24,905 nt of DNA from an uncultured Adlercreutzia sp. GTDB taxonomy: Bacteria > Actinomycetota > Coriobacteriia > Coriobacteriales > Eggerthellaceae. Numbering within the stretch: the first letter of the stretch is position 1; every line of letters starts with the position of its first letter. Shown here in pieces: positions 1 through 6,763 of this stretch. Under the pieces are notes generated by a model. That model was not told the DNA's origin and made no database searches. It was given only the letters and a program-made list of their open reading frames with translations. Where the stretch lies: NCBI GenBank assembly GCA_902478715.1, contig CABSMC010000035.1, positions 1-24,905 on the forward strand, read 5' to 3'. The translations under genes were made by a program, and so were the position numbers.

Positions 1-246
1 AAGCCGCCCTTCGACGGCTGGATTCGCGCCCTCAACGCTGCCCGCCAGAGCGGTACGTTTGTGGTGGCCGCCGACGTGCCGAGCGGACTTTCGGCCCAGA
101 CGGGCCGCTCGGCGAAAGACGCCGTGCGCGCCGACCTCACCGTCACGATGATCGTGCCGAAGCCGGGCCTTGCCGCCGGAAACAGCCCTGCGTACTGCGG
201 CCGCATCATGGTCGCCCCGATCGCCTACATCGAGCCGCTCCTCTGA
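1..246 (+). CDS. nnrE: NAD(P)H-hydrate epimerase, C-terminal part (5' end outside window)
   Basis: The reading frame is open from base 1 and stops at 244-246, leaving 81 residues of the C-terminal half. The segment carries the pattern of the YjeF_N fold: a DVPSGLSAQTG stretch, then an AD..VTM strand, a KPGL turn and a G.I.VAPIAYIEPLL tail. This family epimerises damaged (R)-NAD(P)HX to the S form so that the dehydratase can repair it. The stop comes soon after the YjeF_N signature, so this is either a stand-alone epimerase or an enzyme whose dehydratase domain is not C-terminal. The N-terminal half and any fused domain are outside the window. Family call is fairly secure; the symbol follows from the family. 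Confidence 0.75.
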   Translation, partial: KPPFDGWIRALNAARQSGTFVVAADVPSGLSAQTGRSAKDAVRADLTVTMIVPKPGLAAGNSPAYCGRIMVAPIAYIEPLL

Positions 247-430
247 GGCTGCGGGGGTCTTCGTGGCTTCCAAAGTTTCCGTAAGTTGAAATTTTGCTGT
301 CGAGACCGTGCGCCTTATGGAAGTGCGCGGTCGCGGGTGCTATGGTGCGCAGGAAAAACCAGTGGCCGCGCGGAGCCCTCCCCGAAAGGGACGAACGCGC
401 CGCGGCGCTCCCGTCAAAGGAAAACTCGCC

Positions 431-886
431 ATGTTCAAAGTTCGCTCGAAATACCTGCTGCTCATCGCGGCCGCCGTGTGGCTCATCGCCGGAAGCCAGG
501 TCGCCCGCATGGGCATCGAGGCCATCGCGGCCGGCAACGGCAACCTGTGGCTTCTGCTTATCGGCATTCCCGCCACCTTCGTCGTCTTCCACATGATGTT
601 CTCCAAGCTGGTGGGCAAGCACGCCGCGCGCATCCGCAGCTACGGCGAGGAGAAGATGCACGTGCTGAAGTTCTTCGACGTGCGGGGCTACCTCATCATG
701 GCCGTCATGATGGGCGGCGGTATCGCCCTGCGCTCCTTCCATCTGGTGCCGGGCTGGTTTATCGCCTTCTTCTACACCGGCCTCGGCATCGCGCTCGCGC
801 TTGCCGGGGTGGGCTTCCTCGTGCACTATTTCCACCGCGACGGGTACATCACCTGTCCGGTGACCGGGAAGGTGCGAGAGGGATAG
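431..886 (+). CDS. Small four-helix membrane protein of unknown function
   Basis: This is a 151-residue integral membrane protein that I do not recognise. Four hydrophobic segments are visible, at roughly residues 7-27, 38-58, 84-102 and 108-131. A short charged loop with KHAARIRSYGEEK lies between the second and third, and a hydrophilic tail with CPVTGKV ends the protein. The ATG at 431 is chosen because an AAAGGAAAA purine run lies just upstream; the longer in-frame extension to 308 has unlikely composition. It follows the epimerase gene after a 184-bp gap, so it probably has its own promoter, and it converges on the PAP2 gene. No catalytic motif was seen. Confidence 0.7.
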   Translation: MFKVRSKYLLLIAAAVWLIAGSQVARMGIEAIAAGNGNLWLLLIGIPATFVVFHMMFSKLVGKHAARIRSYGEEKMHVLKFFDVRGYLIMAVMMGGGIALRSFHLVPGWFIAFFYTGLGIALALAGVGFLVHYFHRDGYITCPVTGKVREG

Positions 887-937
887 GGGCTTCGGCCTCA
901 AGGTGATTCCTCGCGTGCCCGTTTCGCGCGTCGGCGC

Positions 938-1486
938 CTAGGTGTGCGATTGCGATCGTCGTTCCTGAAGTTTGCGGCTTGCCGCTTCGACGATTTTGGC
1001 GGCGGCGAATCCCGCGAGCAGCCCGACGACGGTCCCCGCCAGCACATCCGTGGGGTAGTGCACGTAGCAGTACAGCCGCGTGAGCGCCATGAGCACCGCG
1101 CCGATGCCGACGACGATGACAAGAGGTTTGGGCCCCTTCGAGAAAAGCAGCGCCCCGAACGCGGCGAAAGCGGCGGTGGCATGTCCCGAGGGGAACGACG
1201 AGCCGTGGGGCCGATCGACGATCATGGGCACGAGCGGGTTCACGTCGCACGGTCGCGGGCGCATGATCAGGGGTTTTAGAATGCCACTGGTGACAATGGC
1301 GCCCAGAAGCACGGCGATGAGGACGGCCGCGCCCAGCTTGCGCGTCTTCGGAATGATAGCGAGCACGATGCCGAGCAGGATCCAGATTTGACCCACGTCG
1401 CTCGTGCTCGTATAGGCGGCAACAAGGGTGTCGAGCCACGGTGTGTGGATAAGCTGGATGGCATCGAGGATGGCAAGTTCGTTCAC
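938..1486 (-). CDS. PAP2-family membrane phosphatase
   Basis: The 182-residue protein has the three PAP2 signature motifs in order: KX6RP (Lys71, Arg78-Pro79), PSGH (Pro99-His102), and a TR-X5-H-X3-D version of motif three (Arg137, His143, Asp147; Thr instead of the usual Ser before Arg). Hydrophobic helices surround the motifs, as in bacterial lipid or undecaprenyl pyrophosphate phosphatases. Members dephosphorylate phosphatidate, phosphatidylglycerophosphate or undecaprenyl pyrophosphate at the outer face of the membrane; which one applies here is unknown. The frame stays open to 1582 (TTG), but family members begin with a NEL..L..I..hrTPWLD pattern, which puts the start at the GTG at 1486. 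No good ribosome binding site supports it, so the start is uncertain. Confidence 0.85.
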   Translation of the reverse strand: MNELAILDAIQLIHTPWLDTLVAAYTSTSDVGQIWILLGIVLAIIPKTRKLGAAVLIAVLLGAIVTSGILKPLIMRPRPCDVNPLVPMIVDRPHGSSFPSGHATAAFAAFGALLFSKGPKPLVIVVGIGAVLMALTRLYCYVHYPTDVLAGTVVGLLAGFAAAKIVEAASRKLQERRSQSHT

Positions 1487-1627
1487 GGTAGGGGAGGCGA
1501 GCGTCTTTAAGGAAGGTCTCGGGAAGGCTCGCCCCGCGCTCCTTTCAGCCACAAGGCTACAGGAAGCGCCGCCGTCGGGCAACCCGTCGCGCCCTCAAAA
1601 CGCGACGATGATTACTTTTGGTTGCTG

Positions 1628-1670
1628 GGATTGCCCATGCGCGAACGCGGCGATGCGCATTCGGCAATCC
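1628..1670. repeat. Long interrupted inverted repeat upstream of hypB
   Basis: Two nested arm pairs are present: GGATTGCC (1628-1635) with GGCAATCC (1663-1670), and ATGCGC (1637-1642) with GCGCAT (1655-1660), around a 12-nt loop. The element sits in the 299-bp divergent gap between the PAP2 and hypB genes, upstream of the hypB promoter candidate. There is no T-run, so it is more likely an operator or structural element than a terminator. Confidence 0.5.
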
Positions 1671-1693
1671 GCATAGCCGATTCCCTTTCTGCA

Positions 1694-1723
1694 TTGCCCA
1701 AAGGGCGCCGCGCCCGTTACTAT
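1694..1723 (+). promoter_or_regulatory. Candidate sigma-70 promoter for hypB
   Basis: TTGCCC at 1694-1699 and TACTAT at 1718-1723 are separated by 18 nt, giving a leader of about 55 nt before the hypB ATG. It matches the consensus by eye only. Confidence 0.4.
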
Positions 1724-1785
1724 GGAACCAAGCAGTATTTGGAAGGCGCTGGGCGGCAGGGCTCTGCGCCGGCGAAGGAGGCATC

Positions 1786-2466
1786 ATGGATCAGACGCGC
1801 GTCATCGAAGTGAAGAAGAACATCCTGGCGGCCAACGACGAGGCGGCCGACGCCTTCCGCGCGGCGCGCGCCCAAGAGGGCACGTTCTTCGTGGACGTCA
1901 TGGCGAGCCCCGGCGCTGGCAAGACGACGCTTTTGCTCGCGCTCATCAAGGAGTTGCGCGCGCGCGGCGTCGAGGCCCTCGGCGTCATCGAGGCGGATCT
2001 GGAGTCCGACGTGGACGCGCAGAAGATCAAGGAGGCCGGCGTCGCCTCCGTGGAGCTGAACACCCGCGGGGTGTGCCACGTGGAGATGGGCATGGTCACC
2101 ATGGCCTTCGAGGCCTTCGACGGCGACCGCTTCGACTACCTGTTCCTCGAGAACATCGGCAACCTCGTGTGCCCGGCCGACTTCGACACCGGCGCCCACA
2201 CCCGCGTCATGCTGCTCTCGGTTCCCGAGGGCTGGGACAAGGTCATGAAGTACCCGCCCATGTTCGCCGCCGTGGACGCGCTCATCGTCACGAAATGCGA
2301 CTACCTGCCCTTGAACGAGGACTTCGACATGGACCGCCTGAGGGAGCGCGCCCGCATGCTGAACCCGGCGCTCGAGATCTTCGTCACGAGCGCCCGCACC
2401 GGCGAGGGCATCGGCGAGCTCGCCGACTGGATGCAGTCCCAGCGCGCCGAAAAGGTGCAGGCCTAA
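1786..2466 (+). CDS. hypB: Hydrogenase/urease-type nickel insertion GTPase HypB
   Basis: The 226-residue protein is a SIMIBI-class GTPase that delivers nickel to [NiFe]-hydrogenase precursors, normally with HypA. Visible motifs are the Walker A loop ASPGAGKTT (residues 40-48, Lys46), the EADLESDVDA switch region, the metal-site Cys97-His98 in GVCHVE, a second metal cysteine Cys129 in NLVCPADFDTG, and the guanine-specificity motif TKCD (169-172). The N-terminal nickel-binding cysteine motif of some HypB proteins (CXXGCXXXC) is absent, as in many actinobacterial and archaeal forms. The start is ATG 1786 with AAGGAGG at 1775-1781. No hypA, hypC-F or hydrogenase gene lies in the window, so it is an orphan here and must act on an enzyme encoded elsewhere. 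Confidence 0.93.
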   Translation: MDQTRVIEVKKNILAANDEAADAFRAARAQEGTFFVDVMASPGAGKTTLLLALIKELRARGVEALGVIEADLESDVDAQKIKEAGVASVELNTRGVCHVEMGMVTMAFEAFDGDRFDYLFLENIGNLVCPADFDTGAHTRVMLLSVPEGWDKVMKYPPMFAAVDALIVTKCDYLPLNEDFDMDRLRERARMLNPALEIFVTSARTGEGIGELADWMQSQRAEKVQA

Positions 2467-2497
2467 GGCAGCTTGATGGGGTTCTTGCAGATGCGCC

Positions 2498-2815
2498 CTA
2501 CACCCCGAGCGGGGCGTCGTCATCGTAGGGGAGGCGGGCCACCAGCTCGCAGTACTCTTGGATCTGCTGGCGCGTCTCGTGATCGAACAGGGCGATATGC
2601 TCGTGAGCCTCTTCGGCGAGCTGCTTTACCGGCCAGCGGCGCGCTTCCTTGTCGCGGCCCTCTTTCTTCTCGATGACGTCAGCCCATTCCTCGGCCGCGG
2701 CCATGGCGTGGCGCAGCTTTTCGGGAATGTCCTTCGTCTCGCTGGCCTTTTCCATAGCTGGAATGATGACGTTCTGCTTCGCGATGATCTTCTCGAGCAG
2801 TTCTTTATCTTCCAT
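2498..2815 (-). CDS. Small charged helical protein of unknown function
   Basis: A 105-residue soluble protein rich in Glu, Lys and Ala and predicted to be mostly helical; I do not recognise it. Features include a KQNVIIPAMEKASETKD stretch (14-29), AAAEEWADVIEKKEGRDKEARR (39-60) and a HEHIALFDHETRQQIQ segment (71-86) with three histidines. There is no signal peptide or membrane segment. The start is the ATG at 2815, directly behind an AAGGAGG ribosome binding site; the longer upstream reading is not used. It lies downstream of the MGMT-fold gene on the same strand after a 207-bp gap, and it converges with hypB with 31 bp between the stops. Confidence 0.75.
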   Translation of the reverse strand: MEDKELLEKIIAKQNVIIPAMEKASETKDIPEKLRHAMAAAEEWADVIEKKEGRDKEARRWPVKQLAEEAHEHIALFDHETRQQIQEYCELVARLPYDDDAPLGV

Positions 2816-3022
2816 GATGACGCCTCCTTGGTGCGTTGGGATCTGCGACGGGATGCCGTCGGTTCTTTCGGGAAGGCGAAGGAGTTGGCGGTTCCGAAAA
2901 CTCATGATAGTCCGCGCCGTGCGTGGCGGCGTCTTTTGGCAGGAAACGGTCATCGAGCCAGGGGAGACCCGTTGCCAAACGGCGAACGTGCGCACCGGCG
3001 CCTGCCTCGGAACGAAGGGGGC

Positions 3023-3493
3023 CTAGGCGCGGCGTTTCTTCTGGCAGTCGGGGCGCGGCGCGGCGCAGGTCTCGCAATGGTGCAGCGGGTGCTCGGCCAG
3101 CTCGGCTTCCCAGTCGAAGTCCGGGGGCGGGCCGGTGGGCACGTCGCCCTCGCCGGAGGTGGCGCTTTCTGGACGGCCGTCCCACTGGAACTCTTCCATG
3201 ATCACGCGGCCCTCTTCGTCGAAGGCCACCCCCTCCGCGGCGAGCATCCCTCGCTGTTCGTCGGGGCCTCCGAAGGCGAAACCGGTGGCCATGCGTCCGT
3301 CCTTGAAAACGACCCGATGGCAGGGGATGCAGCCCGGATCGGTGCCAGGCTCGGGGTTGGCGTGCAGGGCGTAGCCGACGTAGCGCGCCGCGCGCGGGGC
3401 GCCGATGAGCCGCGCCACCTGGCCGTAGGTGGCAACCTTCCCGCGCGGAATGCGGCGCACCACCGCGAACACCCGGTTTGCGTAGTCTCCCAT
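3023..3493 (-). CDS. MGMT-fold DNA repair protein (alkyltransferase domain) with Cys-rich tail
   Basis: This 156-residue protein has the DNA-binding and active-site domain of O6-alkylguanine-DNA alkyltransferases: RRIPRGKVATYGQVARLIG (13-31, the helix-turn-helix), then ARYVGYAL and the nucleophile motif PCHRVV with Cys58. Alkyltransferase-like proteins usually have Trp at that position, so suicide methyl transfer is possible, although the N-terminal domain of full-length MGMT is missing. After residue 105 an extra tail of about 50 residues carries HPLHHCETC and a third Cys (Cys140, Cys143, Cys150), possibly a metal site. The start is ATG 3493 with a G-rich site (AAGGGGGG) upstream. Either a minimal MGMT or an ATL-like damage sensor fits. 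Confidence 0.82.
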   Translation of the reverse strand: MGDYANRVFAVVRRIPRGKVATYGQVARLIGAPRAARYVGYALHANPEPGTDPGCIPCHRVVFKDGRMATGFAFGGPDEQRGMLAAEGVAFDEEGRVIMEEFQWDGRPESATSGEGDVPTGPPPDFDWEAELAEHPLHHCETCAAPRPDCQKKRRA

Positions 3494-3599
3494 GTGGCCC
3501 CCCTTCGATGCGCTCTTCGTTGACTGGGGCCACCATAGCAGACGAGCGGGCGGCGTGAAAGCCCTTTTTCTCAGTTGCCCAACGTATGGGAGATGAGTA

Positions 3600-3628
3600 T
3601 TGCTGAGGCCGCCGCTTACGTATAAGAT
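3600..3628 (+). promoter_or_regulatory. Candidate promoter for the lipoprotein gene
   Basis: TTGCTG at 3600-3605 and TAAGAT at 3623-3628 are 17 nt apart. The leader to the ATG at 3714 would be about 75-80 nt. The same TAAGAT -10 with a TTGC-type -35 and 17-nt spacing recurs before the sensor kinase gene. Confidence 0.4.
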
Positions 3629-3644
3629 GGCCGCGCTGGCTGTT

Positions 3645-3689
3645 AGGGACGCGATGGGCGTCGAAGTGCAAGGGACGCGATGGGCGTCG
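3645..3689 (+). repeat. 19-bp direct repeat in the leader of the lipoprotein gene
   Basis: Two identical 19-bp copies at 3645-3663 and 3671-3689 (period 26 bp) begin AGGGACGCG and end GGCGTCG. They lie between the promoter candidate and the start codon. Confidence 0.8.
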
Positions 3690-3713
3690 GAAAACGCGAT
3701 CAAAGGAGCGGGA

Positions 3714-4169
3714 ATGAAGCTGAGGACGAAGATCATCGGAGTGGCGGCATGCGCCTTCGCGCTGTGCGTGGCGCTGGCAGGGTGCGCCAGCGCGCCGGCA
3801 GGCAACGACGCCGCGAACTTCCAGGGGGATTGGATTTTATCGAGCGGCACCGTCGATGGCCAGGAAGCCACCGAGGAGACCATGGCCCAGGCCCAGGAGA
3901 TGGGGCTTTCCGTCTACCTGCAGCTGAACGAGGGCGGCAGCGCTGTGCTCAGCGTGCTCGGCACGAACATGGATGGCTCGTGGACGGCCAAGGACGCCAC
4001 CACGGTCGATCTCACCTTCGACGGCAGCTCGGCGGAGGCGACGCTCGAGGGCGAGGAGCTCGTGATGCAGCAGGACGGCGATGTCATGCGCTTCAAGCGC
4101 GGCGAGATTCCGCCTGTGGCCAGCGAAGTTCAGCGCGACGAGAACCAGGCGGCCGAGCCGGAAGCCTAG
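3714..4169 (+). CDS. Secreted lipoprotein of unknown function
   Basis: The 151-residue protein starts with a lipoprotein signal: MKLRTK, a hydrophobic core and the lipobox LAGC, with the lipidated Cys at residue 24. The mature part resembles small beta-rich, lipocalin-like coriobacterial lipoproteins: FQGDWILSSGTVDGQ, then LQLNEGGSAVLSVLGTNMDGSW, then an ATLEGEELVMQQDGDVMRFKR strand pair. This repeated strand-turn pattern is consistent with a small extracellular binding domain, but no ligand can be named. The ATG at 3714 follows AAAGGAGCGGGA. It is a single-gene unit with its own promoter candidate and a strong terminator 40 bp downstream. Confidence 0.82.
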   Translation: MKLRTKIIGVAACAFALCVALAGCASAPAGNDAANFQGDWILSSGTVDGQEATEETMAQAQEMGLSVYLQLNEGGSAVLSVLGTNMDGSWTAKDATTVDLTFDGSSAEATLEGEELVMQQDGDVMRFKRGEIPPVASEVQRDENQAAEPEA

Positions 4170-4208
4170 GCGACCTGCTGAAACGATTGTCAATAACATT
4201 TTGTGCAG

Positions 4209-4238
4209 CCCGCCGTCCTCTGACGGCGGGTCTTTTTG
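4209..4238 (+). terminator. Rho-independent terminator after the lipoprotein gene
   Basis: A perfect 9-bp GC-rich stem (4209-4217 with 4222-4230), a CTCT loop and a following TCTTTTT run form a textbook intrinsic terminator. Confidence 0.92.
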
Positions 4239-4263
4239 TGCAAACGACCAAAGAACAGGCATT

Positions 4264-4292
4264 TTGCGAAACCATCCTTATACGGGTAAGAT
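4264..4292 (+). promoter_or_regulatory. Candidate promoter for the hybrid sensor kinase
   Basis: TTGCGA at 4264-4269 and TAAGAT at 4287-4292 are separated by 17 nt, in a locally AT-rich stretch just after the upstream terminator. This would give a leader of about 90 nt to the GTG start at 4387. Confidence 0.4.
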
Positions 4293-4386
4293 TTACTATA
4301 AAATGACCTTTTCGCTCAGAAAGTGGTACACTGTAATAGTGCAACGTATGGGATTTTCCAACGAACCTGTCAAGGGGAGCTTTGCC

Positions 4387-6702
4387 GTGGATGAACTGTT
4401 GAGAGCCTGGGAGACGACATTTGGCCGCAGCACGCTGCCTTTCGGTGTCGCCGAAGTGCTGCTTGACGATCGGGGGCGTCCCTATGATTTCGCCTATCGC
4501 TATATCAACGCCGCAGCGGCCGCTCTGACCGGGCACGCGGCGGAGGATCTGCTCGGCGAGAAGGCCTACGCCCTGTGGGGTGGCGATCCCATCTGGCTCG
4601 ACCACTTCTACGAGGCGGCCTACGAGGGCCGCGCCTCGGAGTTCGAGGCGCCTTCCGAGATGCTCCAGCAGTTCTTCCGCGCCGAGGTGTTCCCCATTTC
4701 CGAGGGGCTGTGCGGATTCACCATCCACGACGTGACGGACTGGATCCTGCCCGCGCAGCGCTCCATGGAGAAGGCGGCCGCCGGTCTGTTCTTCTACGAT
4801 ATGCGCTACCGTCAGATGCTTCTGACGGAGCAGGCCCGCGAGCAAAGCGGCGTGGACAGCAACTACATCAGCCTGACCGAATTCGTCGGCCTCACCTTCG
4901 GCAGCACCTTAAGCGAAGAGGTGCGTCAGAAGATGAAGGCCTTCCTCGAGCGACGCGAGGCCTTCTACCAGGAAGGGCGCCTTCCCAACGGCCGATGGCT
5001 GCGCATGAGCCTCGATCATACCGACCGCTCCGAGCGATTCGCCTTCGGCTTTCTGGAGGATTTCACACGCACGAAGCTGGCGGAGGAGCGCAGCGAGCAG
5101 TACATCGACATCATCGACAGCCTGGGAGCGGAGAACTTCGCGCTGTACCTGGTCGATTTGGAAACCCAGGAACTCGAGGTGTACCGGCGCGGCGAGGAGA
5201 TGACGGCGGAATTCGCCCTGGCCAGCGCGGAAGAGGGCGACTATCCCGCCGCCATGGAGCGCTACATCGACACCTTCGTGGTGGCCGAGGATCGCTCCCG
5301 GGTGCGGGCGGAAATCGGCGGCGAGGCCTTGTGGCGCCGCCTGGAAGCGGGGGAGAACGACTTCTCCGTGGGCTATCGTCGCCTATTCGGCGACGAGGAG
5401 CAGTACGTGGAGCTGCGCATCATCCGCCTGCCCCAGCGCGATTCGAAGGTCATTTTAGCGGCCCGCAACGTCACCGGCGAGATGCGCGAGCAGCTGCGCC
5501 AGAAGGTGGCGCTGCAGAACGCGCTCGATTTGGCCGAGCATGCGAGCCAGGCGAAATCGACCTTCCTCACCAACATGTCCCACGACTTCCGCACGCCCAT
5601 GAACTCCATCTCGGGCTTCGCGTCCATCGCGCTGGACCACCTGAACGACACCGATCGTGTGCGCGATTGCCTGCGCAAGATCATGCTGTCCAGCGATCAC
5701 TTGCTGAGCCTGGTGAACGACATTTTGGATGTGAGCCGCATCGAGAGCGGCAAGATGTCCTTCAACGAGGACATCGTCAGCCTGCCGGATGCCGTGATCG
5801 AGGTGCAGGGCATGTTCGGCGAGAAGGCGGCGGCCAGCGGCGTCGATCTGACGATCGATGTGGACAACGTGGCCCATCCCCAAGTGGTCACCGATCCCTT
5901 GCGCCTGAACCAGATCCTCGTGAACACCGTGGGTAACGCGGTGAAGTTCACGCCCTCCGGGGGGCTTGTCACCGTGGCTCTCACCGAGCTTGCCGACGCG
6001 CCCCGCGGCTTCGGCGCTTATCGCTTGACCGTGAGCGACACCGGCTGTGGCATGACGCCGGAGTTCCTCGATCGCATCTTTCTGCCCTTCGAGCGCGATG
6101 GCCTCGGGTACGCCAACAAGACCGAGGGCACGGGGCTGGGCATGACCATCACCAAGAGCCTCGTCGACCTTATGGGCGGCGAGATAGCGGTGGAAAGCGT
6201 CGTGGGCCGCGGCTCGACGTTCGCCATCACGCTGCCGCTGCGCGCGGCCGACGCCGACGAGCTGGCCGAGGCCCGCGAGAAAGCGGTGGCGGCCGAGCGG
6301 TGCCAGCGCGATTTTACCGGCTGCAAGGTGCTCGTGGTGGACGACGACGATCTGTCCCGCGAGATTCTGGTGGAGATTCTGAAGGACTACGGCTTTAAGC
6401 CCGAAGAGGCGCGCGACGGCGATGCGGCCGTGCGCAAGGTGGCCTCCGTGGAGCCGTTCTACTACGACGCCGTGCTCATGGACATGCGCATGCCCCGCAT
6501 GGACGGCGACGAGGCCACGCGTGAGATTCGCGCCCTGGATCGGCCAGACGCCGCCACGCTGCCCATCATCGCCGAGACGGCCGACGCCTTCGAGGAGGGC
6601 CAGCGCCGCGCCCGTGACGCCGGCATGACGGCGCTGACTACCAAGCCGCTGAACATCCACGAGCTGGTAGCGCTTCTGGCCGAGTACATTCCAGAGAAAT
6701 AG
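4387..6702 (+). CDS. Hybrid sensor histidine kinase (PAS-like domains, HisKA, HATPase, REC)
   Basis: The 771-residue cytoplasmic kinase has no membrane segment. An N-terminal PAS domain (about 8-125) and a second sensor segment (about 130-235) precede a third acidic sensor region (about 238-365). HisKA follows with the phosphoacceptor His399 in NMSHDFRTPMN. The HATPase domain shows N-box NQILVNTVGNAVKF, G1 DTGCGM, an F-box FLPFERD and G2 GTGLGM. The C-terminal receiver domain begins KVLVVDDDD and has the phosphorylatable Asp699 in VLMDMRMPRMDG and Lys in TTKPL. No separate response regulator is adjacent, so output probably passes to an unlinked partner. GTG 4387 is chosen because an AAGGGGAG site sits 8-9 nt upstream; ATG codons at 4303 and 4348 are in-frame alternatives without a good site. 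Confidence 0.92.
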   Translation: MDELLRAWETTFGRSTLPFGVAEVLLDDRGRPYDFAYRYINAAAAALTGHAAEDLLGEKAYALWGGDPIWLDHFYEAAYEGRASEFEAPSEMLQQFFRAEVFPISEGLCGFTIHDVTDWILPAQRSMEKAAAGLFFYDMRYRQMLLTEQAREQSGVDSNYISLTEFVGLTFGSTLSEEVRQKMKAFLERREAFYQEGRLPNGRWLRMSLDHTDRSERFAFGFLEDFTRTKLAEERSEQYIDIIDSLGAENFALYLVDLETQELEVYRRGEEMTAEFALASAEEGDYPAAMERYIDTFVVAEDRSRVRAEIGGEALWRRLEAGENDFSVGYRRLFGDEEQYVELRIIRLPQRDSKVILAARNVTGEMREQLRQKVALQNALDLAEHASQAKSTFLTNMSHDFRTPMNSISGFASIALDHLNDTDRVRDCLRKIMLSSDHLLSLVNDILDVSRIESGKMSFNEDIVSLPDAVIEVQGMFGEKAAASGVDLTIDVDNVAHPQVVTDPLRLNQILVNTVGNAVKFTPSGGLVTVALTELADAPRGFGAYRLTVSDTGCGMTPEFLDRIFLPFERDGLGYANKTEGTGLGMTITKSLVDLMGGEIAVESVVGRGSTFAITLPLRAADADELAEAREKAVAAERCQRDFTGCKVLVVDDDDLSREILVEILKDYGFKPEEARDGDAAVRKVASVEPFYYDAVLMDMRMPRMDGDEATREIRALDRPDAATLPIIAETADAFEEGQRRARDAGMTALTTKPLNIHELVALLAEYIPEK

Positions 6703-6703
6703 A

Positions 6704-6733
6704 AACGCGCGGGCCACGAGCGGCCCGCGCGTT
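6704..6733. terminator. Bidirectional terminator-like hairpin between sensor kinase and triple-RidA genes
   Basis: A perfect 12-bp GC-rich stem (6704-6715 with 6722-6733) closes a 6-nt loop directly after the kinase stop and before the convergent RidA stop. Flanking T/A runs are short, so it may act as a terminator on either strand or as a 3' stabiliser. Confidence 0.7.
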
Positions 6734-6763
6734 CTTGCATCGACGGTTCGAAGAGGTGCGCTC

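Noticed and set aside
886..899. GGGGC-TTCG-GCCTC hairpin after the small membrane protein gene
   Set aside because: Stable tetraloop but only 5 bp and no T-run; not enough to call a terminator.
3023..3493. Calling the MGMT-fold gene an alkyltransferase-like (ATL) protein
   Set aside because: ATL proteins usually have Trp in place of the nucleophile; this one keeps Cys58 in PCHRVV, so the call stays at family level.
2558..3523. A 321-codon open frame on the plus strand
   Set aside because: It runs antisense to the MGMT-fold and small charged protein genes, both of which have real motifs or ribosome sites. Its translation is low-complexity and matches no family; it is a high-GC shadow.
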